Part shown: positions 1 to 5,337 of the stretch, in pieces
Layout: every line of letters starts with the position of its first letter
How positions within the stretch are numbered: the first letter of the stretch is position 1
Assembly: GCA_947564495.1 (NCBI GenBank)
Contig: CANOCD010000089.1
Coordinates: 1-5,743 of the forward strand
Direction of reading: 5' to 3'
DNA length: 5,743 nt
Source: an uncultured Angelakisella sp.
GTDB lineage: Bacteria; Bacillota; Clostridia; Oscillospirales; Ruminococcaceae
Notes under the pieces: model-generated
Told to the model about the DNA's origin: nothing
Database searches by the model: none
What the model saw: only the letters and a program-made list of their open reading frames with translations
Program-made: the position numbers and the translations under genes

Positions 1-550
1 GGACCATGGCGTACCGCAAAATTTTCCCGCCGATGCGGTAGCCCTTCTGGAGGACCTGGGCCACGGTGTTCTTGCCCAGGTTCTCGTCCTCGATGTGCAT
101 GACGGCGTTGTGCAGCTCCGGGTCAAAGGGGACGCCGGTCTCGGCGATCTCCTCCACCCCTTGATTCGCCAGGACGTCCCAGAGGCCCTTGTAGATGAGC
201 TCCACGCCCTTCTTGTACTCCTCGTCGGTACAGGGGCTTTCCAGGGCCCGCTGGAGGTTATCCAGCACCGGCAGCAGCCCCCGCAGGGTGTCGGCCACGG
301 CGTCGCTGTAGATGCTCTCCTTCTCCTTGGCGGTGCGGTTGCGGAAGTTGCCGAACTCCGCCATGAGGCGGAGGTTCCGGTCCTCCAGCTCCGCCTTTTC
401 CGCCCGGAGCTGTTCCAACTCGCCGGGGGGCTGGGGGGCTTCCTCTTCCGGGGTCTCGGGAGTGTTTTCCTCCTCCGTCTCCGGGAGGATGGGGGTCTCC
501 TCCTCCGGGGAGGTCTCCGGTTCCAGTCTGTCCTTCTCGTTTGGCGCCAA
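1..550 (-). CDS. grpE: GrpE, nucleotide exchange factor of the DnaK chaperone (3' end cut by window edge)
   Basis: GrpE is the cytosolic co-chaperone that releases ADP from DnaK (Hsp70). I translated this frame by hand. About 183 residues are visible, and the last few of a usual GrpE are missing because the gene runs off the left edge. The protein opens with a disordered Glu/Pro/Thr-rich tail (about residues 5-44). A long charged coiled-coil helix follows (about 45-100), including the typical MAEFGNFRNRT segment. The C-terminal beta domain has the family signature FDPELHNAVMHIEDE (from about residue 142) and then a QKGYRIGGKILR stretch. There is no ATG at a suitable place. A TTG at 550-548 lies 9 nt after a CGGAGG Shine-Dalgarno (565-560), and I take it as the start. 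The gene is 36 nt downstream of hrcA in the same frame, so the two are co-transcribed from the CIRCE-controlled promoter. Identity is very secure; the start codon is an inference. Confidence 0.93.
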   Translation of the reverse strand, partial: MAPNEKDRLEPETSPEEETPILPETEEENTPETPEEEAPQPPGELEQLRAEKAELEDRNLRLMAEFGNFRNRTAKEKESIYSDAVADTLRGLLPVLDNLQRALESPCTDEEYKKGVELIYKGLWDVLANQGVEEIAETGVPFDPELHNAVMHIEDENLGKNTVAQVLQKGYRIGGKILRYAMV

Positions 551-559
551 TTCCGTTAT

Positions 560-565
560 CCTCCG
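560..565 (-). promoter_or_regulatory. Ribosome binding site that sets the grpE TTG start
   Basis: The minus strand reads CGGAGG, 9 nt before the TTG at 550. Between the in-frame TGA codons around 584-589 and this TTG there is no ATG or GTG in the grpE frame. The first in-frame ATG is inside the coiled coil (about residue 63), which would destroy the family's N-terminal helix. The site therefore supports a TTG start. Confidence 0.7.
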
Positions 566-570
566 TTCTT

Positions 571-586
571 CGCAGGATTTCCTGCG
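571..586 (-). other. Inverted repeat in the hrcA-grpE gap
   Basis: CGCAGGA and TCCTGCG are perfect 7-base arms separated by 2 bases. In RNA this could fold as a 6-bp stem with an AAAT loop. It starts immediately after the hrcA stop codon and ends shortly before the grpE Shine-Dalgarno. No T-tract follows, so it is not an intrinsic terminator. It could be an RNA processing or stability element, but that is inference. Confidence 0.45.
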
Positions 587-1621
587 TCACTTTTGCTCTT
601 CCAGGGTGGCCTCCAGCAGCCGCCCCAGGGTCTGGGAAAAATACTCCAGGTGGGGGATCACCCGGGCGTAATCCATCCGGATGGGCCCGACAAGCCCCAT
701 GGCCCCGGTGTTGTCCTGGCCGATGGGGTAGCGGCTGATGATCACCGAGGAATCGGCAAAGCCGCTGTTGGGGTTCTCCTTCCCCACAAAGACCCGGATG
801 CCCTCCTCCTCCCGGTCGATGAGCTCCAGCACCGCCTCCCGGGAGTTGATGACCCGGAAGAGCTGGTTGGCCACCCGGCGCAGGTCCTCGTACTCCAGGA
901 GGTTGCTGGTCCCGCTGCGGTAGATGCGGCCGTCGCAGCACTCCCGGCAGAGCTCGTAGAGGGTGGTGAGGACGGGGGAGAAGATGTCCACATACCCCTT
1001 GCCCAGGGTGAAGGCCACCGAGCTGAGGTAGGCGGTGGTGACCTCGTTGATGCTCCGCCCCGCCAGGTGCCCGTTGGCGAAGGTCTGCAAAAACTCCAGG
1101 ATCTTGGGGGTGAGGACGAAATCCACCCGGCAGGCTTTGTTCTTCACCATCCCGTTGGAGGTGATGAGGAGGATGACCACCGTGTGGTCGGTGGCGGGGA
1201 TGATCTCGATCTTCCGGACCCTGGCGCTCTCCCGGGTGAGGGTGGTGGAGATGACGGCGCAGCCGGTGTACTCGGCCAAAGTCCTGGCGGCGTCCTCCAG
1301 CAGCCGGTCGGGGTCGGGGTCCCGGAGGTTGAAGAGGGCTTCGATCTCCTGCTTCTCCCGGTCGGTGAGGGGTTTCTCCCGCATGAGTTCATCCAGGTAG
1401 AGGCGGTAGCCCAGGTGGGAGGGGACCCTTCCTGCGGAGGTGTGGGGCTGTTCCAAAAGTCCCTGGTCGAAGAGCACCGCCATCTCGTTGCGGACGGTGG
1501 CCGAGGAGACCTTGCCCTCCAGGATGGCCGCCACGGCCTTGGAGCCCACCGGTTCCCCGGTGGCGATATGGGTCTCCACGATGGCGGAGAGTATCCGCTG
1601 TTTTCGGTTGTCCAGGTCCAC
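587..1621 (-). CDS. hrcA: HrcA, heat-inducible transcriptional repressor binding CIRCE
   Basis: HrcA is the dimeric repressor of class I heat-shock operons. It binds the CIRCE operator, and its activity depends on the GroE chaperonin. The 344-residue length is usual for the family. The N-terminal winged helix (about residues 1-75) shows RKQRILSAIV, TGEPVGSK, SSATVRNEMA and then LEQPHTSAGRVPS, all family hallmarks. The rest is the GAF-like ligand/dimerisation domain. An ATG at 1630 is in frame, but the AAAGGAG Shine-Dalgarno (1637-1631) abuts it with no spacer. The GTG at 1621 has a 9-nt spacer and gives MDLDNRKQRIL, which matches the usual N-terminus, so I prefer GTG. The operator itself lies about 28 bp upstream, so the gene is autoregulated. 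grpE follows after 36 nt. The stop is TGA at 589-587, followed directly by a second TGA. Confidence 0.96.
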   Translation of the reverse strand: MDLDNRKQRILSAIVETHIATGEPVGSKAVAAILEGKVSSATVRNEMAVLFDQGLLEQPHTSAGRVPSHLGYRLYLDELMREKPLTDREKQEIEALFNLRDPDPDRLLEDAARTLAEYTGCAVISTTLTRESARVRKIEIIPATDHTVVILLITSNGMVKNKACRVDFVLTPKILEFLQTFANGHLAGRSINEVTTAYLSSVAFTLGKGYVDIFSPVLTTLYELCRECCDGRIYRSGTSNLLEYEDLRRVANQLFRVINSREAVLELIDREEEGIRVFVGKENPNSGFADSSVIISRYPIGQDNTGAMGLVGPIRMDYARVIPHLEYFSQTLGRLLEATLEEQK

Positions 1622-1630
1622 CGCCGCCAT

Positions 1631-1637
1631 CTCCTTT
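1631..1637 (-). promoter_or_regulatory. Ribosome binding site that favours a GTG start for hrcA
   Basis: The minus strand reads AAAGGAG. It touches the ATG at 1630 directly, which is too close for initiation, but sits 9 nt from the in-frame GTG at 1621. This is why the hrcA start is placed at the GTG three codons downstream. Confidence 0.65.
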
Positions 1638-1648
1638 GCTTTCTGGGC

Positions 1649-1675
1649 TTAGCACTCTTTTCTTTGGAGTGCTAA
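1649..1675 (-). promoter_or_regulatory. CIRCE operator (HrcA binding site)
   Basis: The site has perfect 9-base arms, TTAGCACTC (1649-1657) and GAGTGCTAA (1667-1675), around a 9-base spacer. This is the textbook CIRCE consensus with no mismatch. It lies between the hrcA promoter and the hrcA start codon, beginning at about +2 to +3 of the predicted transcript. HrcA bound here would block transcription of hrcA-grpE and the genes beyond. The element is symmetric; the strand given is that of the operon it controls. Confidence 0.97.
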
Positions 1676-1683
1676 CGACTATT

Positions 1684-1711
1684 ATTGTACCCTATTTTTC
1701 CGGGAAGTCAA
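1684..1711 (-). promoter_or_regulatory. Sigma-A-type promoter of the hrcA-grpE heat-shock operon
   Basis: On the minus strand a TTGACT -35 box (1711-1706) is followed by a 16-bp spacer and a TACAAT -10 box (1689-1684). The expected transcription start is near 1677, just at the edge of CIRCE, which is the classical arrangement for HrcA control. The surrounding sequence is AT-rich and contrasts with the GC-rich block further upstream. Confidence 0.85.
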
Positions 1712-1870
1712 GGGCTTTCACAAATAATTTACAATTTCTTTTCGCAGCCCCGTCCCCGGGGGGCCCCTTCTCTGCCCCGGGGCGCCGGAAAGGACCCGAG
1801 GGGCGGGGCCTCCTGCCGGCCCGCCCCCGCCCGGGGCCCCCGCCTGAAAGGCGCCCCCGAAAAAAAGCGC
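1712..1870. other. Non-coding GC-rich spacer between the ispH-rpsA terminator and the hrcA promoter
   Basis: I see no credible gene here. The part next to the promoter (1712-1745) is AT-rich. About 1746-1858 is almost pure G+C with palindromic runs: CCCCGGGG at 1754-1761 and again at 1775-1782, and GGGGCCCC at 1833-1840. On the minus strand, 1820-1841 carries four G-tracts of 3-5 separated by 1-4 bases. This fits the usual G-quadruplex pattern. Function is unknown. Confidence 0.6.
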
Positions 1871-1908
1871 AGAAAAAAGGCCCCGCTCCGTTTCCGGAAC
1901 AGGGCCTT
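1871..1908 (-). terminator. Intrinsic terminator of the cmk-plsC-ispH/rpsA operon
   Basis: On the minus strand, arms 1908-1895 and 1890-1877 form a continuous 14-bp stem (two of the pairs are G-U) closed by a GAAA tetraloop of the stable GNRA class. A run of six T spans the stem foot and beyond (1878-1873). A second run of seven T lies at 1866-1860. The stem starts 24 nt after the stop codon of the fusion gene. There is no T-tract on the plus strand, so it acts in one direction. Confidence 0.93.
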
Positions 1909-1932
1909 GACTTTCTGCAAAAACCCGGGGGA

Positions 1933-3093
1933 TCACTCCTCCACGGCAGCCTCTTCCTCCTCCACAGGGGCGGGGGCGGCAGCGGCGTTCTCCGCCTCCT
2001 CGGCGGCCTCCCGCTCGGCCAGCAGGGCCTTGATGGACAGGCTGGCCCGCTTCTTCTCGTAGTCCAGCTCGGTGATCTTGGCTTCCACCACGTCACCCAC
2101 CGACAGCTTGTCGGCGACTTTCTCCACCCGCTCCCGGGCGATCTGGGAGATGTGGATGAGGCCGTCGATGCCGGGGATGATCTGGGCGAAGGCGCCGAAG
2201 GCGGTGATGGACATGATCTTGACGGTGACGATGTCCCCCACCTGGTGCTGGGTCTTGATGACCTCCCAGGGGTTGTCCTCCGACTTCTTGTAGACCAGCG
2301 AGACCTTCTTGTCCTCGGTGTTGATGTCCTTGACGGTGACGGTGACCACGTCGCCCACCTTGACCACCTCGGAGGGGTGCTTCACCCGCAGCCAGGTCAG
2401 ATCGGTCATGCCGATGCGGCCGTCCACCCCGCCCAGGTCCACAAAGACGCTGAAGTTGGTGATGGACTTGACGGTGCCGGTGTAGACCTTGCCCACTTCC
2501 ACTTCTTCCCAGAACTTCTTGGCCAGCTCTTCCCGCTGGGCGCGAAGGACGGCGCTGATGGAACCCAGGGCCCGGCGGCGCTGGCGGTTGGTCTCCAGGA
2601 TCTTGAAGGAGACCTCCTTGCGGAGCAGGACGTTCAGGTCCCCGTCACGGGGCACCCCGGACTGGGAGGCGGGGACGAAGACCTTGATGCCGTTGGAGAG
2701 CACCAGGATACCGCCCTTGATGACCTCGGTGACCACCCCGGTGAGGACCTCCCCGGTCTCCCCGGCGTTCATCACCTTCTCGAAGCCGGCGGCCTGGTCC
2801 AGACGCTTCTTGGAGCACATGGCGGTGCCCTCCACGTCGTTGACCCGGACCACCAGAAGCTCGATCTCCTGGCCCACCTGGACCAGGTCCTCCGGCTTGG
2901 CGGAGGGGTCGTCGGTGAGCTCGCTCATGGGCACGAACCCGGCGTGCTTGGTGCCGATGTCCACGAAGATCTCGTTCGGCTTGATGCCGGTAACGACACC
3001 CGTTACCTTCTCCCCATTATATGTACTTTTGAAGGATTGATCCAGCATCTCCTCAAAAGTCATGTCGTTGCTGATGTTGTCCATTCTGCTCAT
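1933..3093 (-). CDS. Possible nested reading of the same frame: free S1 protein from an internal ATG
   Basis: This is an alternative product of the fusion gene, not a separate locus. The ATG at 3093-3091 is in frame and would give a 386-residue protein beginning MSRMDNISNDMTFEEML, with all four S1 domains and the acidic tail. That is about the size of stand-alone four-domain S1 homologues of Firmicutes, such as YpfD of Bacillus. A strong Shine-Dalgarno precedes it (3111-3105, 11-nt spacer), and the first codons are AT-rich compared with the rest of the gene, as is common at real start sites. That the cell uses this start is my inference. Confidence 0.45.
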   Translation of the reverse strand: MSRMDNISNDMTFEEMLDQSFKSTYNGEKVTGVVTGIKPNEIFVDIGTKHAGFVPMSELTDDPSAKPEDLVQVGQEIELLVVRVNDVEGTAMCSKKRLDQAAGFEKVMNAGETGEVLTGVVTEVIKGGILVLSNGIKVFVPASQSGVPRDGDLNVLLRKEVSFKILETNRQRRRALGSISAVLRAQREELAKKFWEEVEVGKVYTGTVKSITNFSVFVDLGGVDGRIGMTDLTWLRVKHPSEVVKVGDVVTVTVKDINTEDKKVSLVYKKSEDNPWEVIKTQHQVGDIVTVKIMSITAFGAFAQIIPGIDGLIHISQIARERVEKVADKLSVGDVVEAKITELDYEKKRASLSIKALLAEREAAEEAENAAAAPAPVEEEEAAVEE

Positions 3094-3939
3094 GGTTTCT
3101 TGAACCTCCTTAATTATACCAACCGGCGTCGATGCGCCGGCAGTAATTCCGATCAGCGAGGCCCGGGAGAAAAGCTCCCCGTACCGGGCCAGTTCCCCGG
3201 CCTCCTCCACCAGCGCCGTGGGGCAGCGGGCGGAGCAGATGCTGCACAGCTTGCGGGTATTGGAGCTGTGGCGGCCCCCAATGACCACCATGGCGTCCAC
3301 CCGGGAGGCCAGCTCCGCCGCCTCCTCCTGCCGTACAACAGTCGCTTTACATATTGTATCAAATATCTTGAGATTTGTACACACTTTTTTTGCGGAAAAA
3401 ACGGTTTTCTTCCATTCTTGTCTGTTAAAAGTGGTCTGGGCCACCAAAATACAGCTTTGTTTGTGGAAATTTTCCAAAGAGGAGGCCGCTTTTTCCAGTT
3501 CTTCCCCGGTCTGGACCACCAAAAAAGGGCCGGCGCAGTGCCCCGTGATGCCCCGGACCTCTGGGTGCCCCGGGTCCCCGGCCACCAGGACCATGGTCTC
3601 GGGGGGCTGGGCCGCCACGATCTGGTGGACCTTGGCCACAAAGGGGCAGGTGGCGTCGATGTACCGCAGCCCCAGGCGGTCCAGCTCCCGGGTGACCGAG
3701 AGGGCCACCCCGTGGGCCCGGATGATGACCACCGCCCCCTTGGGGGCCTCGGCGGGGGAATCGATGACCGTGACCCCCTTTTCCCCCAGGCGGCGGGTCA
3801 CCGTCTCGTTGTGGATGATGGGCCCCAAGGTGCAGACGGGGTACCGGCCGGCGGCCCGTTCCGCCTCCCGCTCCACCAGTTCCACCGCCCGGCGGACCCC
3901 GAAGCAGAAGCCGGCGGTCTTGGCGGTCTCGATCCTCAC
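1933..3939 (-). CDS. ispH-rpsA: IspH-S1 fusion: HMBPP reductase joined to a four-domain ribosomal protein S1
   Basis: The 668-residue protein has two parts. Residues 1-280 are IspH (LytB), the [4Fe-4S] enzyme that ends the MEP pathway by reducing HMBPP to IPP and DMAPP. The cluster cysteines Cys12, Cys98 and Cys197 are present. So are His43, His76, His125, Glu127, Thr169 and the Ser-Ser-Asn substrate motif at 225-227. Residues about 309-637 hold four S1 RNA-binding domains (about 309-379, 396-460, 482-551 and 566-637), followed by an Ala/Glu-rich acidic tail. Such fusions are known in Clostridia. The start is GTG at 3939: it overlaps the plsC stop as GTGA, has a GGAGG 7 nt upstream (ignoring the further G-run), and gives the family-like MRIETAKTAGFCFGV. 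An ATG at 3954 is in frame but less likely. The gene ends the operon and is followed by a strong terminator. The domain junction carries its own start signals (see 3091-3121). Confidence 0.96.
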   Translation of the reverse strand: MRIETAKTAGFCFGVRRAVELVEREAERAAGRYPVCTLGPIIHNETVTRRLGEKGVTVIDSPAEAPKGAVVIIRAHGVALSVTRELDRLGLRYIDATCPFVAKVHQIVAAQPPETMVLVAGDPGHPEVRGITGHCAGPFLVVQTGEELEKAASSLENFHKQSCILVAQTTFNRQEWKKTVFSAKKVCTNLKIFDTICKATVVRQEEAAELASRVDAMVVIGGRHSSNTRKLCSICSARCPTALVEEAGELARYGELFSRASLIGITAGASTPVGIIKEVQETMSRMDNISNDMTFEEMLDQSFKSTYNGEKVTGVVTGIKPNEIFVDIGTKHAGFVPMSELTDDPSAKPEDLVQVGQEIELLVVRVNDVEGTAMCSKKRLDQAAGFEKVMNAGETGEVLTGVVTEVIKGGILVLSNGIKVFVPASQSGVPRDGDLNVLLRKEVSFKILETNRQRRRALGSISAVLRAQREELAKKFWEEVEVGKVYTGTVKSITNFSVFVDLGGVDGRIGMTDLTWLRVKHPSEVVKVGDVVTVTVKDINTEDKKVSLVYKKSEDNPWEVIKTQHQVGDIVTVKIMSITAFGAFAQIIPGIDGLIHISQIARERVEKVADKLSVGDVVEAKITELDYEKKRASLSIKALLAEREAAEEAENAAAAPAPVEEEEAAVEE
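3105..3111 (-). promoter_or_regulatory. Strong internal Shine-Dalgarno at the IspH/S1 junction
   Basis: The minus strand reads AAGGAGG followed by TT, a near-perfect match to the 16S anti-Shine-Dalgarno, 11 nt before an in-frame ATG. It is written through the codons for Lys-Glu-Val at the end of IspH. It is stronger than the site I can assign to the fusion's own GTG start. Confidence 0.6.
3113..3121 (-). promoter_or_regulatory. Candidate internal extended -10 promoter element
   Basis: The minus strand reads TGGTATAAT, a consensus extended -10 (TGnTATAAT), inside the 3' end of the ispH part. There is no convincing -35 box, though extended -10 promoters can work without one. The predicted start point would fall in or next to the AAGGAGG, giving a very short leader. 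It may simply be coding sequence (Gly-Ile-Ile). Confidence 0.3.
3353..3381 (-). promoter_or_regulatory. Candidate internal promoter within the ispH part
   Basis: On the minus strand TGTACA (3381-3376) and TACAAT (3358-3353) are separated by 17 bp and lie in an AT-rich stretch. They match the sigma-A consensus at 4 of 6 and 5 of 6 positions. A transcript from here would start about 250 nt before the internal S1 ATG. AT-rich sequence yields such matches by chance, so confidence is low. Confidence 0.25.
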
Positions 3940-4544
3940 GGCTCCCCCTCCCATCCCAGCAGGGCGTTGATCCGCCCCATGATGAGCTTGCTGGCCCGGC
4001 GGAGGGAGGACCGCTCCTCCCCCTCAAAGCCCAGCTCCCCGTAGGGGATGACCGGGCCGATCTTCACCGTGATCCGGGAGCGAAAACCCCGGCGTTCCCC
4101 GAAGAGGAGGGCGCAGGGGAGGACATCCGCCCCGGTCTGCCGGGCGATAAGGGCCGCCCCGGATTTGGGCTTCATGGGGCCGCCGGTGCGGTTCCGGGTC
4201 CCCTCGGGGAAGATGCCCACCAGGTGCCCCGTCTGGACCAGCTCCACCGCCCGGTTGATGGCGGACATATCCCCCGCCCCCCGGTTCACCGGAAAGACCC
4301 CCAGCATCCGCAGAAGGAGGCCGAAGGGCTTGTTGTCGAACCACTCCGCCTTGCTCATAAAGAACACCTGGCGCCGGGGGATGGCGTGGGCCAGGACGAT
4401 GGGGTCCTTGAGGAACCGGTGGTTGCAGACCACCAGGGCCCCGCCCTCCTTCGGGATGTTCTCCCGGCCCTCCACACGGATGCTGTAGAGGATGGCCCAG
4501 ATGACCCGGGTGACCTGCCAGGCAAAGGCATAGAAGGGGGTCAT
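3936..4544 (-). CDS. plsC: PlsC-family 1-acyl-sn-glycerol-3-phosphate acyltransferase
   Basis: The 202-residue protein belongs to the PlsC/LPLAT family. These membrane-associated enzymes acylate lysophosphatidic acid to phosphatidic acid in phospholipid synthesis. An N-terminal hydrophobic segment (about residues 3-21) could anchor it. Motif I is NHRFLKD (about 41-47), which keeps the catalytic His-x4-Asp, but the residue usually Ser or Thr is Phe. Motif II is GVFPVNRG (about 82-89), motif III FPEGTRNR (about 112-119), and motif IV is around VLPCALLFG. The ATG overlaps the cmk stop as ATGA, and its own TGA overlaps the GTG of ispH-rpsA, so the three genes are translationally coupled. Substrate preference cannot be read from the sequence, and another LPLAT activity is possible. 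Confidence 0.92.
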   Translation of the reverse strand: MTPFYAFAWQVTRVIWAILYSIRVEGRENIPKEGGALVVCNHRFLKDPIVLAHAIPRRQVFFMSKAEWFDNKPFGLLLRMLGVFPVNRGAGDMSAINRAVELVQTGHLVGIFPEGTRNRTGGPMKPKSGAALIARQTGADVLPCALLFGERRGFRSRITVKIGPVIPYGELGFEGEERSSLRRASKLIMGRINALLGWEGEP

Positions 4545-5215
4545 AGGGTCACCCCGCTCTTTTGGCGCACATGGTCCACCACCGCCTGGATGGAGCCCTC
4601 CAGGGTGAGGCCGGTGGTGTCGCAGAGCCAGGCGTCCTCCGCCTGGCGCAGGGGGGCGGCGGCCCGGTGGGAGTCGTTGTAGTCCCGCTCCTCCACCTCC
4701 CGGAGGACGGTGTCGAACTCCACCGCTTCCCCCTTGGCCACAAGCTCCTTATACCGCCTCATGGCCCGCTCCCGGGGGTCGGCGGTGAGAAAGATCTTCA
4801 CGGCGGCGTCGGGGAGGACCACCGTCCCGATGTCCCGCCCGTCCATGATGACGTTGTGCTTCCGGGCCAGGTCCCGCTGGAGTTCCAGCAGGAACCGCCG
4901 GACCTCGGGCATGGCCGAAACGGCGGAGGCGGCCATGCTGGCCTCGGGGGCACGGATGGCCTGGGAGACGTCCTCCCCCCGAAGGAAGATCCGCTGGCCC
5001 TCCTCGGTAAACTCCAGGGTGATGTTGGTCTCGGCAAGACAGGGCAGCACCCGGGCGGGGTCCTTGGGGTCATCCCCCCTGCGGAGGGCGTCCAGGCCGA
5101 TGGCCCGGTAGAGGGCCCCGGTATCCACGTGGAGGAACCCCAGCCGCCGGGCGGCCTCCTTGGCGATGGTGCTTTTCCCGGCTCCGGCGGGGCCGTCCAA
5201 GGCCACAGAGATCAT
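4541..5215 (-). CDS. cmk: Cytidylate kinase
   Basis: This cytosolic nucleoside monophosphate kinase transfers phosphate from ATP to CMP or dCMP, recycling nucleotides from RNA and phospholipid turnover. The 224-residue length is normal. The P-loop is GPAGAGKST at residues 8-16, followed by the substrate-binding DTGALYRAIG (about 37-46), MDGRDIGTVVLPDA in the middle, the lid region ADPRERAMRRYKEL, and RDYNDSHRAAAPLRQAEDA near the end. All are Cmk hallmarks. The start at 5215 gives MISVALDGPAGAGKS, the usual N-terminus, and has GGGGGTG 8 nt upstream as a wobble-type Shine-Dalgarno. An in-frame ATG at 5236 lacks a ribosome binding site and adds seven atypical residues. The gene is first in the operon and ends in an ATGA overlap with plsC. 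Confidence 0.96.
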   Translation of the reverse strand: MISVALDGPAGAGKSTIAKEAARRLGFLHVDTGALYRAIGLDALRRGDDPKDPARVLPCLAETNITLEFTEEGQRIFLRGEDVSQAIRAPEASMAASAVSAMPEVRRFLLELQRDLARKHNVIMDGRDIGTVVLPDAAVKIFLTADPRERAMRRYKELVAKGEAVEFDTVLREVEERDYNDSHRAAAPLRQAEDAWLCDTTGLTLEGSIQAVVDHVRQKSGVTL

Positions 5216-5337
5216 ATCCCAAACACCCCCAGGCATAAAGTGTGGCTATTGTAAAAATGCAAGATAAAGCTATTATACCACAGTTCGACAGGTCAGGTAA
5301 AGGGGGTTTTTCAGGATATTTTTTCGGGTGCCTGCAT
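5216..5337. other. Intergenic region between the hicB-like gene and cmk
   Basis: This 122-bp AT-rich gap holds the cmk operon promoter and a leader of about 50 nt. I see no hairpin with a T-tract after the hicB-like gene, so that transcript may read into the operon or end elsewhere. No small gene is apparent. Confidence 0.6.
5272..5301 (-). promoter_or_regulatory. Sigma-A-type promoter of the cmk-plsC-ispH/rpsA operon
   Basis: On the minus strand TTTACC (5301-5296) is followed by an 18-bp spacer and a perfect TATAAT (5277-5272). The -10 is preceded by TG at the extended position (TGGTATAAT). The expected start is near 5265, about 50 nt before the cmk ATG. Confidence 0.8.

Noticed and set aside
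95..1675. Long plus-strand open frame (526 codons) opposite grpE and hrcA
   Set aside because: It is antisense to two clearly recognised genes. Its product is low-complexity (Gly, Leu, Val, Asp rich) without a recognisable domain. GC-rich codon use on the minus strand rarely creates stops on the other strand.
1754..1782. CCCCGGGG inverted pair as a second terminator
   Set aside because: No T-tract follows on either strand at a suitable distance, and the clear terminator at 1871-1908 already ends the operon.
3376..3395. A7 run in ispH as a programmed frameshift or transcript slippage site
   Set aside because: The frame reads GCA AAA AAA GTG, which could slip. However, the normal frame continues through conserved IspH residues, and I see no stimulatory structure or meaningful alternative product.
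3939..3954. ATG at 3954 as the start of ispH-rpsA
   Set aside because: It would add MGGGA before the family N-terminus and lacks a good ribosome binding site. The GTG in the GTGA overlap has one and fits the IspH start better.
1636..4044. Very long plus-strand open frame (802 codons) opposite ispH-rpsA
   Set aside because: It shadows the fusion gene, crosses its terminator and the GC-rich spacer, and begins inside the CIRCE/hrcA leader. The product is repetitive Gly/Asp/Leu/His-rich sequence with no family features.
5216..5236. ATG at 5236 as the start of cmk
   Set aside because: It adds seven residues not typical of cytidylate kinase and has no Shine-Dalgarno. The ATG at 5215 begins directly before the P-loop strand and has one.
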